Assembly (NCBI GenBank): GCA_021234155.1
Contig: JAJEKV010000004.1
Coordinates: forward strand, 5,454,109 to 5,518,108
Direction of reading: 5' to 3'
DNA length: 64,000 nt
From: Isoetes taiwanensis
Lineage: Eukaryota; Streptophyta; Lycopodiopsida; Isoetales; Isoetaceae
Shown: in pieces, positions 1 to 12,509 of the stretch
Numbering within the stretch: the first letter of the stretch is position 1
How the letters are laid out: every line of letters starts with the position of its first letter
Program-made: the position numbers and the translations under genes
The notes under the pieces: generated by a model
The model's database searches: none
The model's input: only the letters and a program-made list of their open reading frames with translations
What the model was told of the DNA's origin: nothing

Positions 1-905
1 CAGGTTGCAAGGGATACCATTGGGCCCCTAAACTTCAACCCCATATAGAAGGATGGGCTCCACCAAGACCCTAAATAAGTACGCCTGATAGGCCCAATCA
101 TACAACTCTGCCCTATGACTGTTATTCTGCATCACATACAATGTCTTTTAGCTGGTTGTCACTCGTAACTGGATGGAAGTATTCCAATACATTATAGAAG
201 GAAACTTCACTCCCAAATATTTGTAGGTGAGTGTCAATTCCACATTTTGCCTCATATAACTGATTGAGTGAGGGCCTTGCCTGATATGAAGATAATATAA
301 GAACCATCTATTTTAGACAGATTAACATGCATGTCAGTCGTCTGGCATAATGTGTCCAAAGCATTGAGATATTACATGTAAGCTAAGAGGAGGTCTACTA
401 CTAGTGCAGAAGTTGAGCTCTATCCGTAGAAACCATTTGAGTGTTGGGGTGTGCCCAACCGTACCGTATAAGTATGGATTAAGGCTTTTTTTGCTTGAAT
501 TCCATATAACTTATATGAGAAATATGGTAGGGGTATGTGAAATACGAGAGATTAAGGATTAATTTCTTTTAACCTTATGCACACACATGCCATATGTATC
601 TTACATTTAGTTACAACACTTGGTCAGCAAGCCATCTTTTTAACTGATCAATGTAATGCCCAAACAACATTGGAGAGAGAGGGCAGCCCCAATGAACCCT
701 GATATTGCTATCAAATGGTTGGCCTATCGGCTGCAATCGGCCTAAGCATGTCTCATATAGCTTGTAACTGCATTCTGTAGATCCACAGGGACCCCCAATT
801 GTCACAATCTTACCCAAAGCTTTTCCCAAGGCACCATTTTAAAAGCCCTCGCGAAGTCTACGAAGCAACAATACAGGTCTTGCTGACAGTTCCTGCTGTC
901 TTCAA
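1..905 (-). pseudogene. LINE (non-LTR) reverse transcriptase relic
   Basis: Reading the minus strand from 905 gives a plant LINE reverse transcriptase in broken frames. A block near 905-840 reads YCCFVDFARAFKMVPWEKLW, the palm segment with the first catalytic aspartate. Near 690-640 is GCPLSPMLFGHYIDQL, a typical RT block. Near 375-300 is TTDMHVNLSKIDG, the segment that normally follows the YADD box. Positions about 380-605 do not read as RT and seem to replace the YADD-containing part, so the catalytic centre is missing. Several frameshifts show the copy is dead. The family assignment rests on the RT blocks seen; the clade within LINEs is not resolved. Confidence 0.7.
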
Positions 906-3900
906 CCAGCCACAGTGGTCGAGGGAACTTGGAATTGACAAGTAAAGGCAAGAGCATCCTTCAGGTACCAAACACTTTGTACGCACTGGGTATGCTTTTT
1001 ATTTCTATTTTAGTTGCCAAATTAATGGATGCAAGACTTTATTTTTCTATAAGACCAGTTGCAAATTCTTTAAAGATAGTGTCAAGATCTTTGATGCTCA
1101 AAGAAATGGAAGTTTGTTTGAATTGAATTTAAATGTCATCAATAAAGTTTTTGTACGCACTTGACATTTGCACTTGGGATACGTAAATTGTAATAGCATT
1201 AAGATTGATAAAAAACATGGATTACTGGATGGGCTAGTGTTTGATAATGAAGAGCATGGGGTGTGAATCATCTATGCTAGGTATGCAAAGCAGAGTACCT
1301 TTTAAAAATAAAGGCAGACGTGCAGATGTGTTACTTGCTTTAGTACATTCAAATGTATGTGGACCAATGCAAGTACAGAGCCTTAGAGAAAACTATTATT
1401 TTTCCACATTTATTGACAATTGCAGTAGATAACCCAAATGCTATTATCTCAAATCCAAGGATCATGTATTCAATTCTTTTAAGCTTTATATTGCAGAAGT
1501 AGAACAAGATACTTCGTCCCATGTCAAATGCTTAAGATCTTATCTTGGAGATGAGTATAAATTAGATGAATTTACGATGTTTTGCCAGATGAATAAAATT
1601 AAAGGGCAGTATATATAAAGCTATATGCCTCAGTAGAATGGTGTAGCAGATTACAAGAAATCACCATTATGGATGCATCTAGATGTATGCTAAAACACGC
1701 TAGATTGCCTAATTGCTTGTGGGGAGAAGCGGTCGCAGTGGCATGCTATGTGTAGAACATGTTCCTAACCGCAGTAGTGCATGGAATAGTTTCTGAAGAA
1801 GTATGGACAAGAAATAAACAATCTGTACAATGCCTGAGGGTTTATGGATGTTTAACATATATGCTGGTACCTGAAGAGAAAAGAAGAAAACTAGATGCAG
1901 AAGCATTTGCACCTTTAGGATATGATGAGGAGTCGAATGGGTATAGATTATCTGATCCATCTAGATGCAAAGTGTATATAGCAGAGATGTCATGTTTGAC
2001 GAGAGATATTATAAAGGACTAGAAAAATCTAGACAAAGCAAGAGGAAGAAGAATGGATGCTTGAAGAATATCTGGATATCGCCAAAGAAGAGGAGAACAT
2101 CGTGGCTGAATCAGTGAAGCCACCTATCTTGACCATATATGATGATATAGATACTGATCCAGATGAAGGACATGAGGCCATAGAGGTCGATAATGAACGA
2201 GGTAACACATGAAGGAGGACGCCATAGCAGAATGAGAGGGAAATAGACTGTGACGTTCCAGCACAGTATACGGTCCCAGGACGTATACTGTACTGCCTCG
2301 TCACGCGTACACGCCACCCCGACTGACGTGTACGCCGACGTGTAGCCAAGTAGGTAGCACCCTAGGGGGCAACTTGCAAGATGTGTGCATTTATTAATGT
2401 GCACATTTACCAATGTGGTTTATCCAAGTGTACACATTTTCCCATGTGGACACTTTATGCCACTTAATAAAGGCAAGTGGGCCATACCCAATTATCCCAC
2501 ATGCTTAAAGGGATAATTGGAAACCCTCTTGTCTATTTAGGTAAAGGAAACCCTAACTTGCTATTTTCGTTCATGCCATTTTAGGGCTCTGTTTTACTTG
2601 CTCCAGGAGTCAAACCCGCCTCCCAGACTCTGTCTGAGCGATCTAGCTCATTAGTTTCCCTTCCTAGCTTCATCTTCTAGCAGTTCAGCAGGATGGTCGA
2701 GTTCAGGGCAGGAGGAGCGAGCCAAGGATCAGGTATTTAGTCAATTTAATAGCCTAAACCGTCTTCCAGTCATTGAATCAGTAGGTTTAGCCTATTAAAT
2801 TGCCCATAGCAGCCATTTAGATCCCCAGATACCAAGCTCTAACTAAAGAACCTAACTCTATGATATAGATTAGATCTAGTTCTTTAGTTCTTCTGTGATG
2901 TATATGGATGATGTATCTCTGTGAACTCATTGTATTGGGAAGGGGGGTAGAGACCCTAAAGCCTGGTAGTTGATGCTCCTAGCTAGCCTCTTTAGCACAC
3001 TGTAAATTCGGCCTGTGTACAAGAACCACACCTGGTTGTGGGTGAAGGGGCCAAACTGGTTCATAAAGGGGTTCATGTCCTGACTCATGTGAATGATCCC
3101 TCTGGTGTGTAAGGCCTACCGGGGATCCCTGTAGACTAGGTCTAATGGCTTGCCACTGCGTGTGGGCAAGGCATGGGCTCGACACCGGTGGAGTGATGCG
3201 TCACTCTCCATTGGGTTCAAGTCGAATAAGGGCAGTGGCCCTCTAGTCACCTTGAGTCGGCATGTAGATCTCTGGAGGGAGTGATCCCTGCCTGTCCCAT
3301 CGGAACTGGGGAGATGCAACCCAGGAATAGCCCCCTTGGCTATGCATCCGGCGGGCTACAGTCAGGTCCCAACACTTTTCAACCTACTCTGCAAAGTGTG
3401 CACAGGAGGGGCGGATGGAGTGGACTACCCTAAGCCATGTTCTTATGCCAGCCAAATCCATTGCCATGAATTCTGTCTGCTTGACCTCTGGAGACCCAAG
3501 CCTGTCAGTCCATCGCCTGAGTCTGAGCCTTGGGTAGGATCTCCCTATGTGATGTACTGATCTTTGTCTATGCAGATATGTGATGAGCCATCCTTCGAGA
3601 TGGTTATGTGATGTTGATGTTGTATACTGACATGTATGTTTACGCTTCCGCAGCTAGGTAGGCCATGAGGGAGACAGGGTAAATGACCCCTTCATTCTTC
3701 CCACTGGAACTCATCAAGGTTGCAGTGATACGTGGAGGGCCTTGTATCAGTATGGAGCTGGTATGGGGGATGAACTCCTATTTGTATACGGTGAGGGCAC
3801 CGTATACGAGTAGGGGACGTCACATAGACCCGCTACAAATAGGTAGAATGCCTTAAGTCAGAACTTTCCTTTGATGCCGGCTTCTGTGGTAGAACAAAAA

Positions 3901-5050
3901 GAGTGCCCAAACCTAAGGTGATATCATGTGTGGTATAGCCCAAAACAATTGAACAAGCCATGATGGGATCAAATGCTTCTAAATCAAAGGAATCCATGCA
4001 AAAGGGATTGATATCATTTGAGGAAACAAAAACCTATGAGCTAGTACCTCTGCCAAAGAGCAAAGATGTAGTGGGCAACAAATGGGTTTTCAAAATAAAA
4101 AAGAGTGTTGATGGTTCAATAGAAAGGTATAAGGCTCACTTGATGGCAAAAGGATACACTCAGGAGGAAGGTGTAAATTACAATAACACACTTTTTCACC
4201 TATAGTCAAAATAACAAGCTTGAGAGCCTTAATGGTGTTTGCGTGCAAAATAATATGGAGATACATCATATGGATGTGAAAACAACATTTTTGAATGGGG
4301 ATGTAGAAGAAGAAATTTATACTGAACAGCCTCAAGGACATAAACAAGGAGAGATTATTGATGTGCATATTGAAAAAGACAATTTATAGCCTATGACAAG
4401 CATCAAGGCAGTGGTATGTAGCATGAACAAGTTTTAATTTCTACTGGATTTAGGAAACTAAAAGGGAAGGTAACTTATACATATGGAAAGAAGGGAACAA
4501 ATGTCTAATAATGGCACTTTATGTTGATGATTGTGTTATAGTTAGTAGTTACAAATCCTTTCTGGAAAGATGCAAGGCGGCGTTGAAGAAATGTTTTCAG
4601 ATGTCAGATTTTGATGTTCTTAAAAAACTGTTGGGCATGGAGTTCAGAAGAAATAGGAAAAAGAGGAGCTATATCTAACTCAGAAGCAAAACATTAGAAA
4701 GGCTTTGACTCAATTTAGAATGGTTAAATGTAAATCATCGAAGACACATCTTGCGCCAGGAGTGAAAATTAGCAGTAGAATGAATCCTAGATGTAACTCT
4801 GAGCAAAAAGAGACTAAAAATAAACTGTACAGAGCTTTGATAGGGATATTACTGCACATTGCCAATAGTACAAGGTCGGATATGTTCTATGTAGTTAGTT
4901 TGCTCAGTCGATATAATAACAATCCAGGGAAGAACATTGGATAGTTGCAAAGAGGGTTTTGAGATACCTGAAAGGCACAGTGAATCATGGCATTCATTTT
5001 ACTCAAAACAAAAGGTGTAAGCATACTCTTCAGGGCTATTCAGCATATGC
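905..5050 (+). mobile_element. Ty1/copia retrotransposon relic, split by a solo LTR
   Basis: This is a degenerate copia polyprotein. The order is a gag-pre-integrase region (about 905-1240), integrase core (1241-2022, with the stretch LALVHSNVCGPMQ and then FSTFIDNCSR), reverse transcriptase N-terminus (3960-4205, NKWVFKIKKSVDGSIERYKA), RT centre with the YVDD active site (ALYVDDCVIVSS near 4517-4550), and an RT/RNase H connection to about 5045. Integrase before RT is the diagnostic copia gene order. The integrase-RT spacer is interrupted by the solo LTR at 2249-3824; removing it rejoins the element across the TAGAC duplication. Many stops and frameshifts are present. No LTR of this element could be delimited, and RNase H stops near 5045, so it is truncated at both ends. 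Confidence 0.85.
2249..3824 (+). mobile_element. Solo LTR (gypsy-like, GTATAC-palindrome family), copy 1
   Basis: A 1576-bp unit begins TGTGACGTTCC and ends GGACGTCACA, and is flanked by the 5-bp direct repeat TAGAC (2244-2248 and 3825-3829). TG...CA ends plus a 5-bp duplication mark an LTR. No internal retrotransposon coding lies inside, so it is a solo LTR left by LTR-LTR recombination. Near the start, GTATACG and CGTATAC form an inverted repeat; near the end a perfect 10-bp stem (GTATACGGTG with CACCGTATAC, loop AGGG) occurs. A second copy in reverse orientation is at 41328-43002. The unit lies inside the copia relic and is therefore younger than it. Confidence 0.88.
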
Positions 5051-5332
5051 TCAAATCTAGACATGCTATGCTGAGTTGGTCAGGCTCGACCAGCTGCTAC
5101 ATGTGATATTGAGCACAACTTCAGTATGGATGTTGGGATTATACCTTTAGGAGCTCATGGATATGCGGGCTCAGCTATGTTCTCGCACATCTTACCATGA
5201 GCAAGAAAATAAAGAACCATAGCTATAGCTTTCTTAGGATCTATATGGCGATTAAACCATGTCCACATGTTCTCTGCTCTCTCTCCATGCATTCCCAACC
5301 TGTCTATGCATGCTCAACACTCTTCCAAGGTA
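5051..5332. other. Unassigned sequence between copia relic and next gene
   Basis: No coding block, repeat or RNA gene could be recognised here. It separates the truncated 3' end of the copia relic from the 3' end of the reverse-strand gene at 5333-9566. Confidence 0.5.
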
Positions 5333-8300
5333 CTAAGCCTTCTCAACCCTTACATTCTGTTGTGTTCTCTTCTTCGAGGCAGCTCTAGTCCTTGGCATTG
5401 ACTTATCTTGCAATGGTTCTTCAAAGTACATTGCACAATCTGATCCAATTTCTAAAAATGTTTGAGCATCCTCCTTCTTGTTCTCAACAAGATACACTAA
5501 AGTTTTCACCTTTGTCAATCTAGCTTTGGAAAGCCGTGGGCTCCCATTCAATTGACTCACAAGAGTGGACTTGAAAATTTGCTTCCCATCTACCTGCACA
5601 AGTGCACACGCCAATTTGTTTTAATATCAGTCTTATGCTCCATCGTGTCCAGCATTTCATCAAAAACATGTCTCACCTCAAATTGTGCTACAACAGCTTC
5701 ATTAAACTCTTGAGAACCAACTTTAACAATACAATTTCAGCATCGCTATCAGTCTCATCTCCCAAACATGAAGAAGAGTTCGAGCCCTTGTTGCAGTCTG
5801 TAGGAAAGCAACTTTCAAAAGCCCATGGAGTACGAAACCAATCTGTTATGCTTGAATATGCAATACCTACAAGAGCACACAATTCCTGCGTATGTGCAAG
5901 TCCTTCCTTCAAAACAGCTATGATCTTCTCATCCGTATCCACAAGGCTGAAATCTGCCAAGTTACATCTCAAAACTTCTCCATCAGCGCCTACCTTTTTC
6001 TCTAGTTTTTACCAAATGTGCTCTTGTTTGGCATTTGATACTGGAAACAACAGACTAGTTGAGGCTTGGAATTCTGCAATATGGTTTAGTGCACTAGCAC
6101 TTTCCAACAAATCAGCTCCATCATATGATCTTTCATTCCGTACCATGCCTCGAGAAGAAGTTCTCGCATGCATCTGAACTAGTACAATCCAATGGCATTT
6201 CGAGAGTATAAAAATAATCCCTAAAGTACCTGATGAGCAACACCATGTAATGGCACGACAATTAAACATCCATAAAAGTTTCTTGACTTATAAATTTTCT
6301 AGTAACAGAGTGCTCTCGTGATGGTGTTTTAACCACAACCTCTATAATCTGTCACAAAAAAGAACAATTGATATTTCAGACATGCCTACTAATCAAGACA
6401 AGGTAAATTGTATAATTATGTGTACTAACCTGAAGAAAAATGATAATGTTGCAGTGGCCTTCAATCTTCAGTGCAAATCCATTGTAGGAGAAAGAAACTA
6501 TCTACAGTGCAACAATGCTCAAATACACTTCGATTCCCAAGTTTCTTGCTGGAAGCTCGTATTCTCCATCTCTAAATTGTCTTAAACACGTTTGTACTTT
6601 TCGGGAGGCAATGCGTTGAGCAGCCCACCAATTCTGTCTATCTTTCCTCTTCACATCTCCAACTTCCAACCCATGGTTTCTTTGGCATGATTCAAAGGCA
6701 AGCCAAATGTCATTTAAAGTCACAAGCCCATTTCCTAAGTAAAGTCTTCTACTTGCATTGTCCAAAGGATTAACCAACTTCTTTCCATTATGCTATCCAC
6801 GAAGTCTTGATCGTGCAATCCATACACATCACGACCACCTTTTTGCACAGCACTTAGTGTCTAACCATCCCACGGTTTGTAATAGGAACTTTCATTTGCC
6901 TTTACTGATGCATAATCCTTGAACATGCACACTCTTCTTCTAGCATCTCCATCTGAACTATGGCAAATCAGGAGGCCCGCAACCTTCCTCAAATGAACAT
7001 CCATAATCTTTGAAACTGCTCCCACTGTCGTCCTACCTCAAAGTGGTCAAACTTATTGCAAGTTAAAGTTACGGCAAGAAGAAGCTTGGAAAGCTTTTGT
7101 GCAAAGGATTAACTATAAGGACACGTGCATAGTGACAAATGTTATTGAGTTCAAATGCCTTCATAACATTATTATAACCCAGCTCGCCTGATCCAACCCT
7201 AACCTCAAATGTTCCATCACAAATATGACCTTTCTTGTTCCCACAAAATCCAATTAAACAGTCATCTCTTGGTATCCATCTAATAGCACGCTTAATAACT
7301 GTCTCATCCTCTGCCACGAGTGCTGGCACTTCTCCTAATGATAAGCCTTGCACATATATATGTCTAGTGTATGTATGTGCAGGTATTGAAAGGTTTCATC
7401 TCTAGTATAAAAAAGTTCTCCCTTGTAGAATGCAATGTTGTAGCAATGCTAGGTCCACCAAAATTCATGGAAAGGAAGTTGTGCATTCTCCTGCCACCCC
7501 ATATTTTAATAGTCTCAAACAAAGTTTTTGTTGTCGTCGTATACTTCTTCTTATGCCCTGATCTAACTATATTTTGAGCAATATCTCTCAAAAATTCCCA
7601 CAAGGCAGGTTTTCCATAACAATTACCTTGACGGTGTGCTTCAACTATGTCTTGACAGAATTTCCTCACGTCTTTCCTATTCATTGATTCTGCCAAGCTC
7701 TCCCGCAAGGACCTTGTCTTCATGGCTAATGTTATAACCTTCATCTTTGCAAATAACAATTCATATTTTAACTTTCTAACTTCACGTGTAGCAATCCTAG
7801 CTATTCTATTCACATCAATACTATTTAAGTAATCCACTCGTATACACAATTGAGTAGCTCTGCACCCCCTTGCAACCTTATTGTCACTTTGCCTATGAAC
7901 TCTCATATAGAAGTCCTTTTCTTTTGGTATTGAAGCACAATGTGAACATTGAAAATTTGTAAAAGGTTCTCCACTAGCGCTCACTCATTTGCATGACATG
8001 TATCAAAAAGTGCCATTAATTTCTATCAGCTCCTTGTTCACCTCAAATGTGTTTTGCAGTAAGGGTTCACAGTACCATTGTGTTCCTACCTTTAGCTCAT
8101 TCAAAAAATGCCGCAAATCTTTTACACAACTACCATATCTATACTTCTTCTGCCAAAAACCCCAGCACAACAATGCCAAAGAAGGGGGCTCTGAAGCATC
8201 TAATAACAATGAACATCTTTAAAAAGAAGCAAAGGAAGAGGCATTCCCTATAATAAAAATGACAAGCAAACATTAACCACTTACGTGTGCTACCGCTTGA

Positions 8301-9566
8301 AGATGCTTGGTCCACTGTACTAACTGATCCAGCTGTAAAACATTCCATGTCACGTATTCATCTTGCTTCACATGGTTGTTACCTATTGAAGAAAGTATTT
8401 AAAGTGTGCAAGGATTATATACCAGATTTGAAAAAAGATGATAGCTTGCCTTGCCGAGGATCTGATTCAACAAGCTTCTTTGGGCGACCACCCTTCGAAG
8501 GCACATCATTAGCTTTTCGCTCTGCCCCCATTGCAGCATGAACATGGCATTTAGAAACAATATGGTCTTTCATATGCTGATTTAGGCTCCCAGTTTGAGG
8601 AAATAAGTCAAATGTCTTCTCACATGTAATGTAAACAATCCTCATGTCTTCTCGTCTTGCATAACCACCAATAGATTCCTCCAAAAGCTTGAAAATAGGT
8701 CTGCCATCTGTTGTAAAATTAGCAACCTCGTTGGCCATGCGAAAATCAACAAGAGCCTTGTTTTCTTTGCATATATCTTCCTCATTGGCTTGCTCGTCAT
8801 CCTGTTCATTGTCGACTTTTAGCTCGACTTCATTTCTTCTTTTCTTAAGGTTCTAATGGTAACTATCAAGGTGTTGATTGGTTTGCAAATGGCTGCGCTC
8901 AAAGTTACATAGAGTGTCATCTCCGCCTTTGCCATAGCGTCGATCACATTCAAGGCACCATAAATAGAACTCAGGTTTACTATTTACATCCCGGCTACAT
9001 AGTTCAAATCTGTCCTTAACGTTTTTTTTTTTGCTTTAGCTTAGCAATTAGTTTTCTGACAGCTAACTGCCACCTTGCAACATCCCCTTTGGTTGCTATT
9101 CTGGACTGCAATCTTGCATTTTCCAACTTATTTAATCTTGTCCTTTCCTCTGCAATGACAACTTGATCCAACTCATGCTCCCTTGAACTTTCTGTAGGTT
9201 GGCTTTCATCCTGTGAAGTGGAGTTGGCTCTCCATAATAACATTTCCAGAGACACTACTTTCTACCTCGGTCCTTCTCCTCTTGGGCACATGAGATCCAA
9301 CTAACTTTATAGTCACCTCATTGCTCTCAAGGAAAAACCTTCTCTCTTGCCTGTTTGTTAGTGCCAAGGTCCCATCAGCAAGAAATACAAAGTCCTTACC
9401 TGCTGCCAATAGTTCATCATCTATATCCAACTCTTAACAAAGCATCCTTTTCTATCTCTTTACATACATCCATATAGCAGCAACCTTCTTCTTTTACCCT
9501 TATGAATCCAATATCCTCCACAAACCCAATGGCCTTGTCTAGTTTGACAATCACTGACTTTGCCAT
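5333..9566 (-). pseudogene. Degenerate multi-block gene, transposase-like, family unknown
   Basis: I could not name this family. A likely start is the ATG at 9566 (MAKSVIVKLDKAIGFVEDIG), followed by a frameshift into a block ending near 9206 that contains VPKRRRTE, a possible nuclear signal. A lysine-rich helical block covers 9255-9016. About 9010-8850 has a C-x2-C...H...H arrangement (LWCLECDRRYG then NQHLDSYH) resembling a BED-type finger. About 8738-8415 ends GGRPKKLVES...SSFFKSG. A block at 7984-7364 begins with a second C-x2-C (CSHCASIPKEKD) and ends in WGGRRMHNFLSMNFGGPS. Then come EDETVIKRAIRWI...LIGFCG (7353-7069), CHSSDGDARRR (about 7000-6930), and acidic C-terminal blocks down to a stop at 5333. 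Blocks with D/E and SDGD residues in this order suggest an RNase-H-fold transposase; that is inference. Frame changes may be introns or decay. Splice-like GTAAGT near 8285 is visible. Confidence 0.5.
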
Positions 9567-9659
9567 AGCAGAAAAATCCTAAGAAAAACCACATGAAGAA
9601 AAAAATTAATTTATCAACTAAGCCAGTCGAAAATGAATCTAATAACAACTAAGCAACAC

Positions 9660-12500
9660 AACTGGAGATTGGTAGCAAGATAACAACAAATAATACGATG
9701 TCCTAACTAAAGATGGTCCACAATGATCATTTCAGGTCATGAAGAAGCCTTCTTTCGAAGCCATACATGCCATGAGTTTGAAGACATAAAGGGCACCTGC
9801 TGGCTCCATTTTGCTCGCTGATTCCCTCAAATCAGTTCCTCAAACCTGATGGTTTCTTCTTGTCAATCCCGATGTAAACTAATATAAAAATGGCTTGTAA
9901 AGAATGGGAGCAAACGGGATCAAATGAGTATAGAACAGGGTAACATCACAAGCTAATATAAAAATAACTTTTAATAAAATGGGGAACAAATGAAATCAAA
10001 GATCACAGAACGGAGTAAGATTACAGGAAATGCAAATGCATTAGCTAGAAAAACGAACTGCCACTGTAAATCTACCATATATTACCTTTGTCCTAAATAA
10101 TGCTTCACCGTAACCTTACAGAAGCTCGAGGTAAGAAGCCATGGTTCCCTTGCCGTAAGTATGGGCTAGATTACTGCTCGAAACGTAAAGCACCTTGTAG
10201 GTATACGTTTCAAAGGGAAAAAAACCCCTTCCTGCCCACGCACCCCTTTTATATAGGGTACGTATGCAAACCCCCCTTGCTCTTTGGTTCTTTGTGTCCA
10301 TTGTTCAATGGTACGTTTGTTATATCTGTCATCCTATTTGGCTCTTTCCTTCATCGGCCCTAGTCTCCCTTATGTACCTAGTCTTTCATTTGTCTTGTTT
10401 GTATGGTTGCCCCATTTCGTTCTTTAGTTTCATCATCCAAGACCTCTTCAATTCTTTTGATCATCACCCAACACCTTCTTTGATATATTTGCCCGTTATT
10501 CCATTTTTCTTTCACTTGCTCTCATTGTCTTAACTTGTCCCATTTTTTTTGTCGTTGCTTTGTTGCTTTGTTCGTGTTTTTCTTATCTTGACTATTTCCA
10601 ATTCATTTTGGTTGCTCTTGCTCCACGTGCCACTTTACCCTTTGTACAATATCTTTTCCCAATCATTATCCATTTTTTCTGGTTATCTCCATTGCTCCTC
10701 TAGTCTTGCTTAGCCATCTAATCTGCTTTGTTGGTTCTTTTTTGTTCCATTCATCTACTTTGCTTTCACTCTCTTGCTTGGATTAATTAATACCCTTCCC
10801 CTTATTCACTTTGGTCCCTATAGCCAACTTTATTTTGGTTACTTTGTTCTTATTTATCCCACTGGTCGCATTGTGCCTCTTGTCTCCCCCACTCATTCCA
10901 CTTCATTTGCCCCACATTTTCCAGTCTTTCCTATTTCGGTTGTTCCTAATTGCACCTCCCAACTTGATTTGCCATTTATTTCTTCTTTCTCATCTTTCTG
11001 CCATTGGCCTCCTTTTGCCCTATTTTCCTTAGTCGTCCTAGTTTGCTCCATTCGTATAGCCCAGTTCGGCCGCCTTGTCCGTATTTGTTTTTTTGTTCCT
11101 TATTGGTCATGCATCCTTCGTTTGTTCAACTCTCCTCTTGATTCGCCTTGGTTCTCTTTGTGCTGTTATTTTTCCATATATCATGTTTTTTGTCTTTTGC
11201 TATGATTATCCTTGTTAGTCCATCAACCTTACTTTGTCATTTCTTCTTTGTTTATCCTCTTTGCCTGATGTGCTAGTCGTCTTATTTTGCCCATTTCTCC
11301 CTTCGTTTCGTTTTTTGCCCTATTTTCCTAGTCATCCTAGTTTTTGAACTGACATTCCTTGGATTGGGACACACTTCCTCGCATCTCCTACTTATACATC
11401 CTCCTATTCTCTAGATCTCCTTTGTTCTTTGAAAGTGCATATGTTCTTATTTTTCATATTTTCCTCGGCATGGCACTGTAGCCTCGGAGGCATAATTCCT
11501 TTTCATTATCTCTCGGTGTGGAATGTAACTTCCAAGCCAACACTAATAGGATGTTTTCCTGCGATGATCATTTCGCGGATGATTCTCGATTGGTCGGCTG
11601 TTGTTTCTTTCTCGTCGTGGCCCTGGAGCCTCCGAGTCTTACTATATTTATTTTTTATATTGTGCATGAGGCAGCGATAAAAGAGATCCAAGAAGGATCA
11701 AGATAGGCTAATTGAAGAGCCGTCAGAATTGAAGAGCTTGCAGGTTAATTTTTTAAGTGTCATAGTTATCAGAGTGCGAGGGGTCGTACTTCGACTATTT
11801 GCTTGGTCCAACATTTTCTAGTTGTCTCTATTCTGGTTTGGGCACCATCGAAATTCCTCGAGAGCATTGATGACGGTTGCTCATTAGGGTTTTTTTGGAG
11901 AGGGCGGGGTTTTTCATCCCGATGAGAAGCTGTCGCCAGTCTTCTCGCCTTTGCTTAGCCTACGTGATGGATGATTTATCTTTTATCTTATATTCTTTGT
12001 TTCTGTCATGCTCTCAATAATTTCTAGTTCGTGAGCATTTTTATTTTCCAAGCTTTTCAAAATTTTCTGCCCCTTAATCCTCGAACGGGATCTACCCCTG
12101 AGACTCTCTTTCTGCGTCCTCTTAACAATTTTGAATTCTATATAACCTCAAACAAGAGTGCATTTGAGATTTGTAAATCAAATGCTAATACCCATATAAA
12201 AGTCATTGAAGATTAAAATAGCATGAGCTTTTTCATGTGAAACAAGGTGTTGTCACATAATAGGTTGTCCTCATGGTTGAGACAATTGTAGAAATAAATG
12301 ATTTGAAAACCTTGCAAACACCATATATAGAAAGCAACATACAAAATAGGGAAATTAAGTGGTTACTTGCAGTAAACCATGCATCGGTAAGCCTGGAATA
12401 GGATAATTACACAAGCACTAGCAGGTAAGCAGTTCGTCCTGGTTGGCTCTTTGCCCTTCACCAAAAAAAAAACTAAGAATTGCCTAGAAAAACAAATTAT
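9660..12500. other. Pyrimidine-rich non-coding stretch
   Basis: No gene or recognisable element body was found. About 9879-10020 holds a roughly 73-bp imperfect tandem duplication (AAGCTAATATAAAAAT units). About 10260-11470 is strongly T/C-rich on the plus strand, so the many short open frames there look like composition artefacts. It may be old LTR or untranslated element sequence, but nothing shows which. Confidence 0.45.
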
Positions 12501-12509
12501 ATGCATTAG

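Noticed and set aside
10100-11205. Hydrophobic open frames suggesting membrane proteins
   Set aside because: The DNA is T/C-rich, which gives Phe, Leu and Ser runs in any plus-strand frame. No start context, motif or splice pattern supports a gene.
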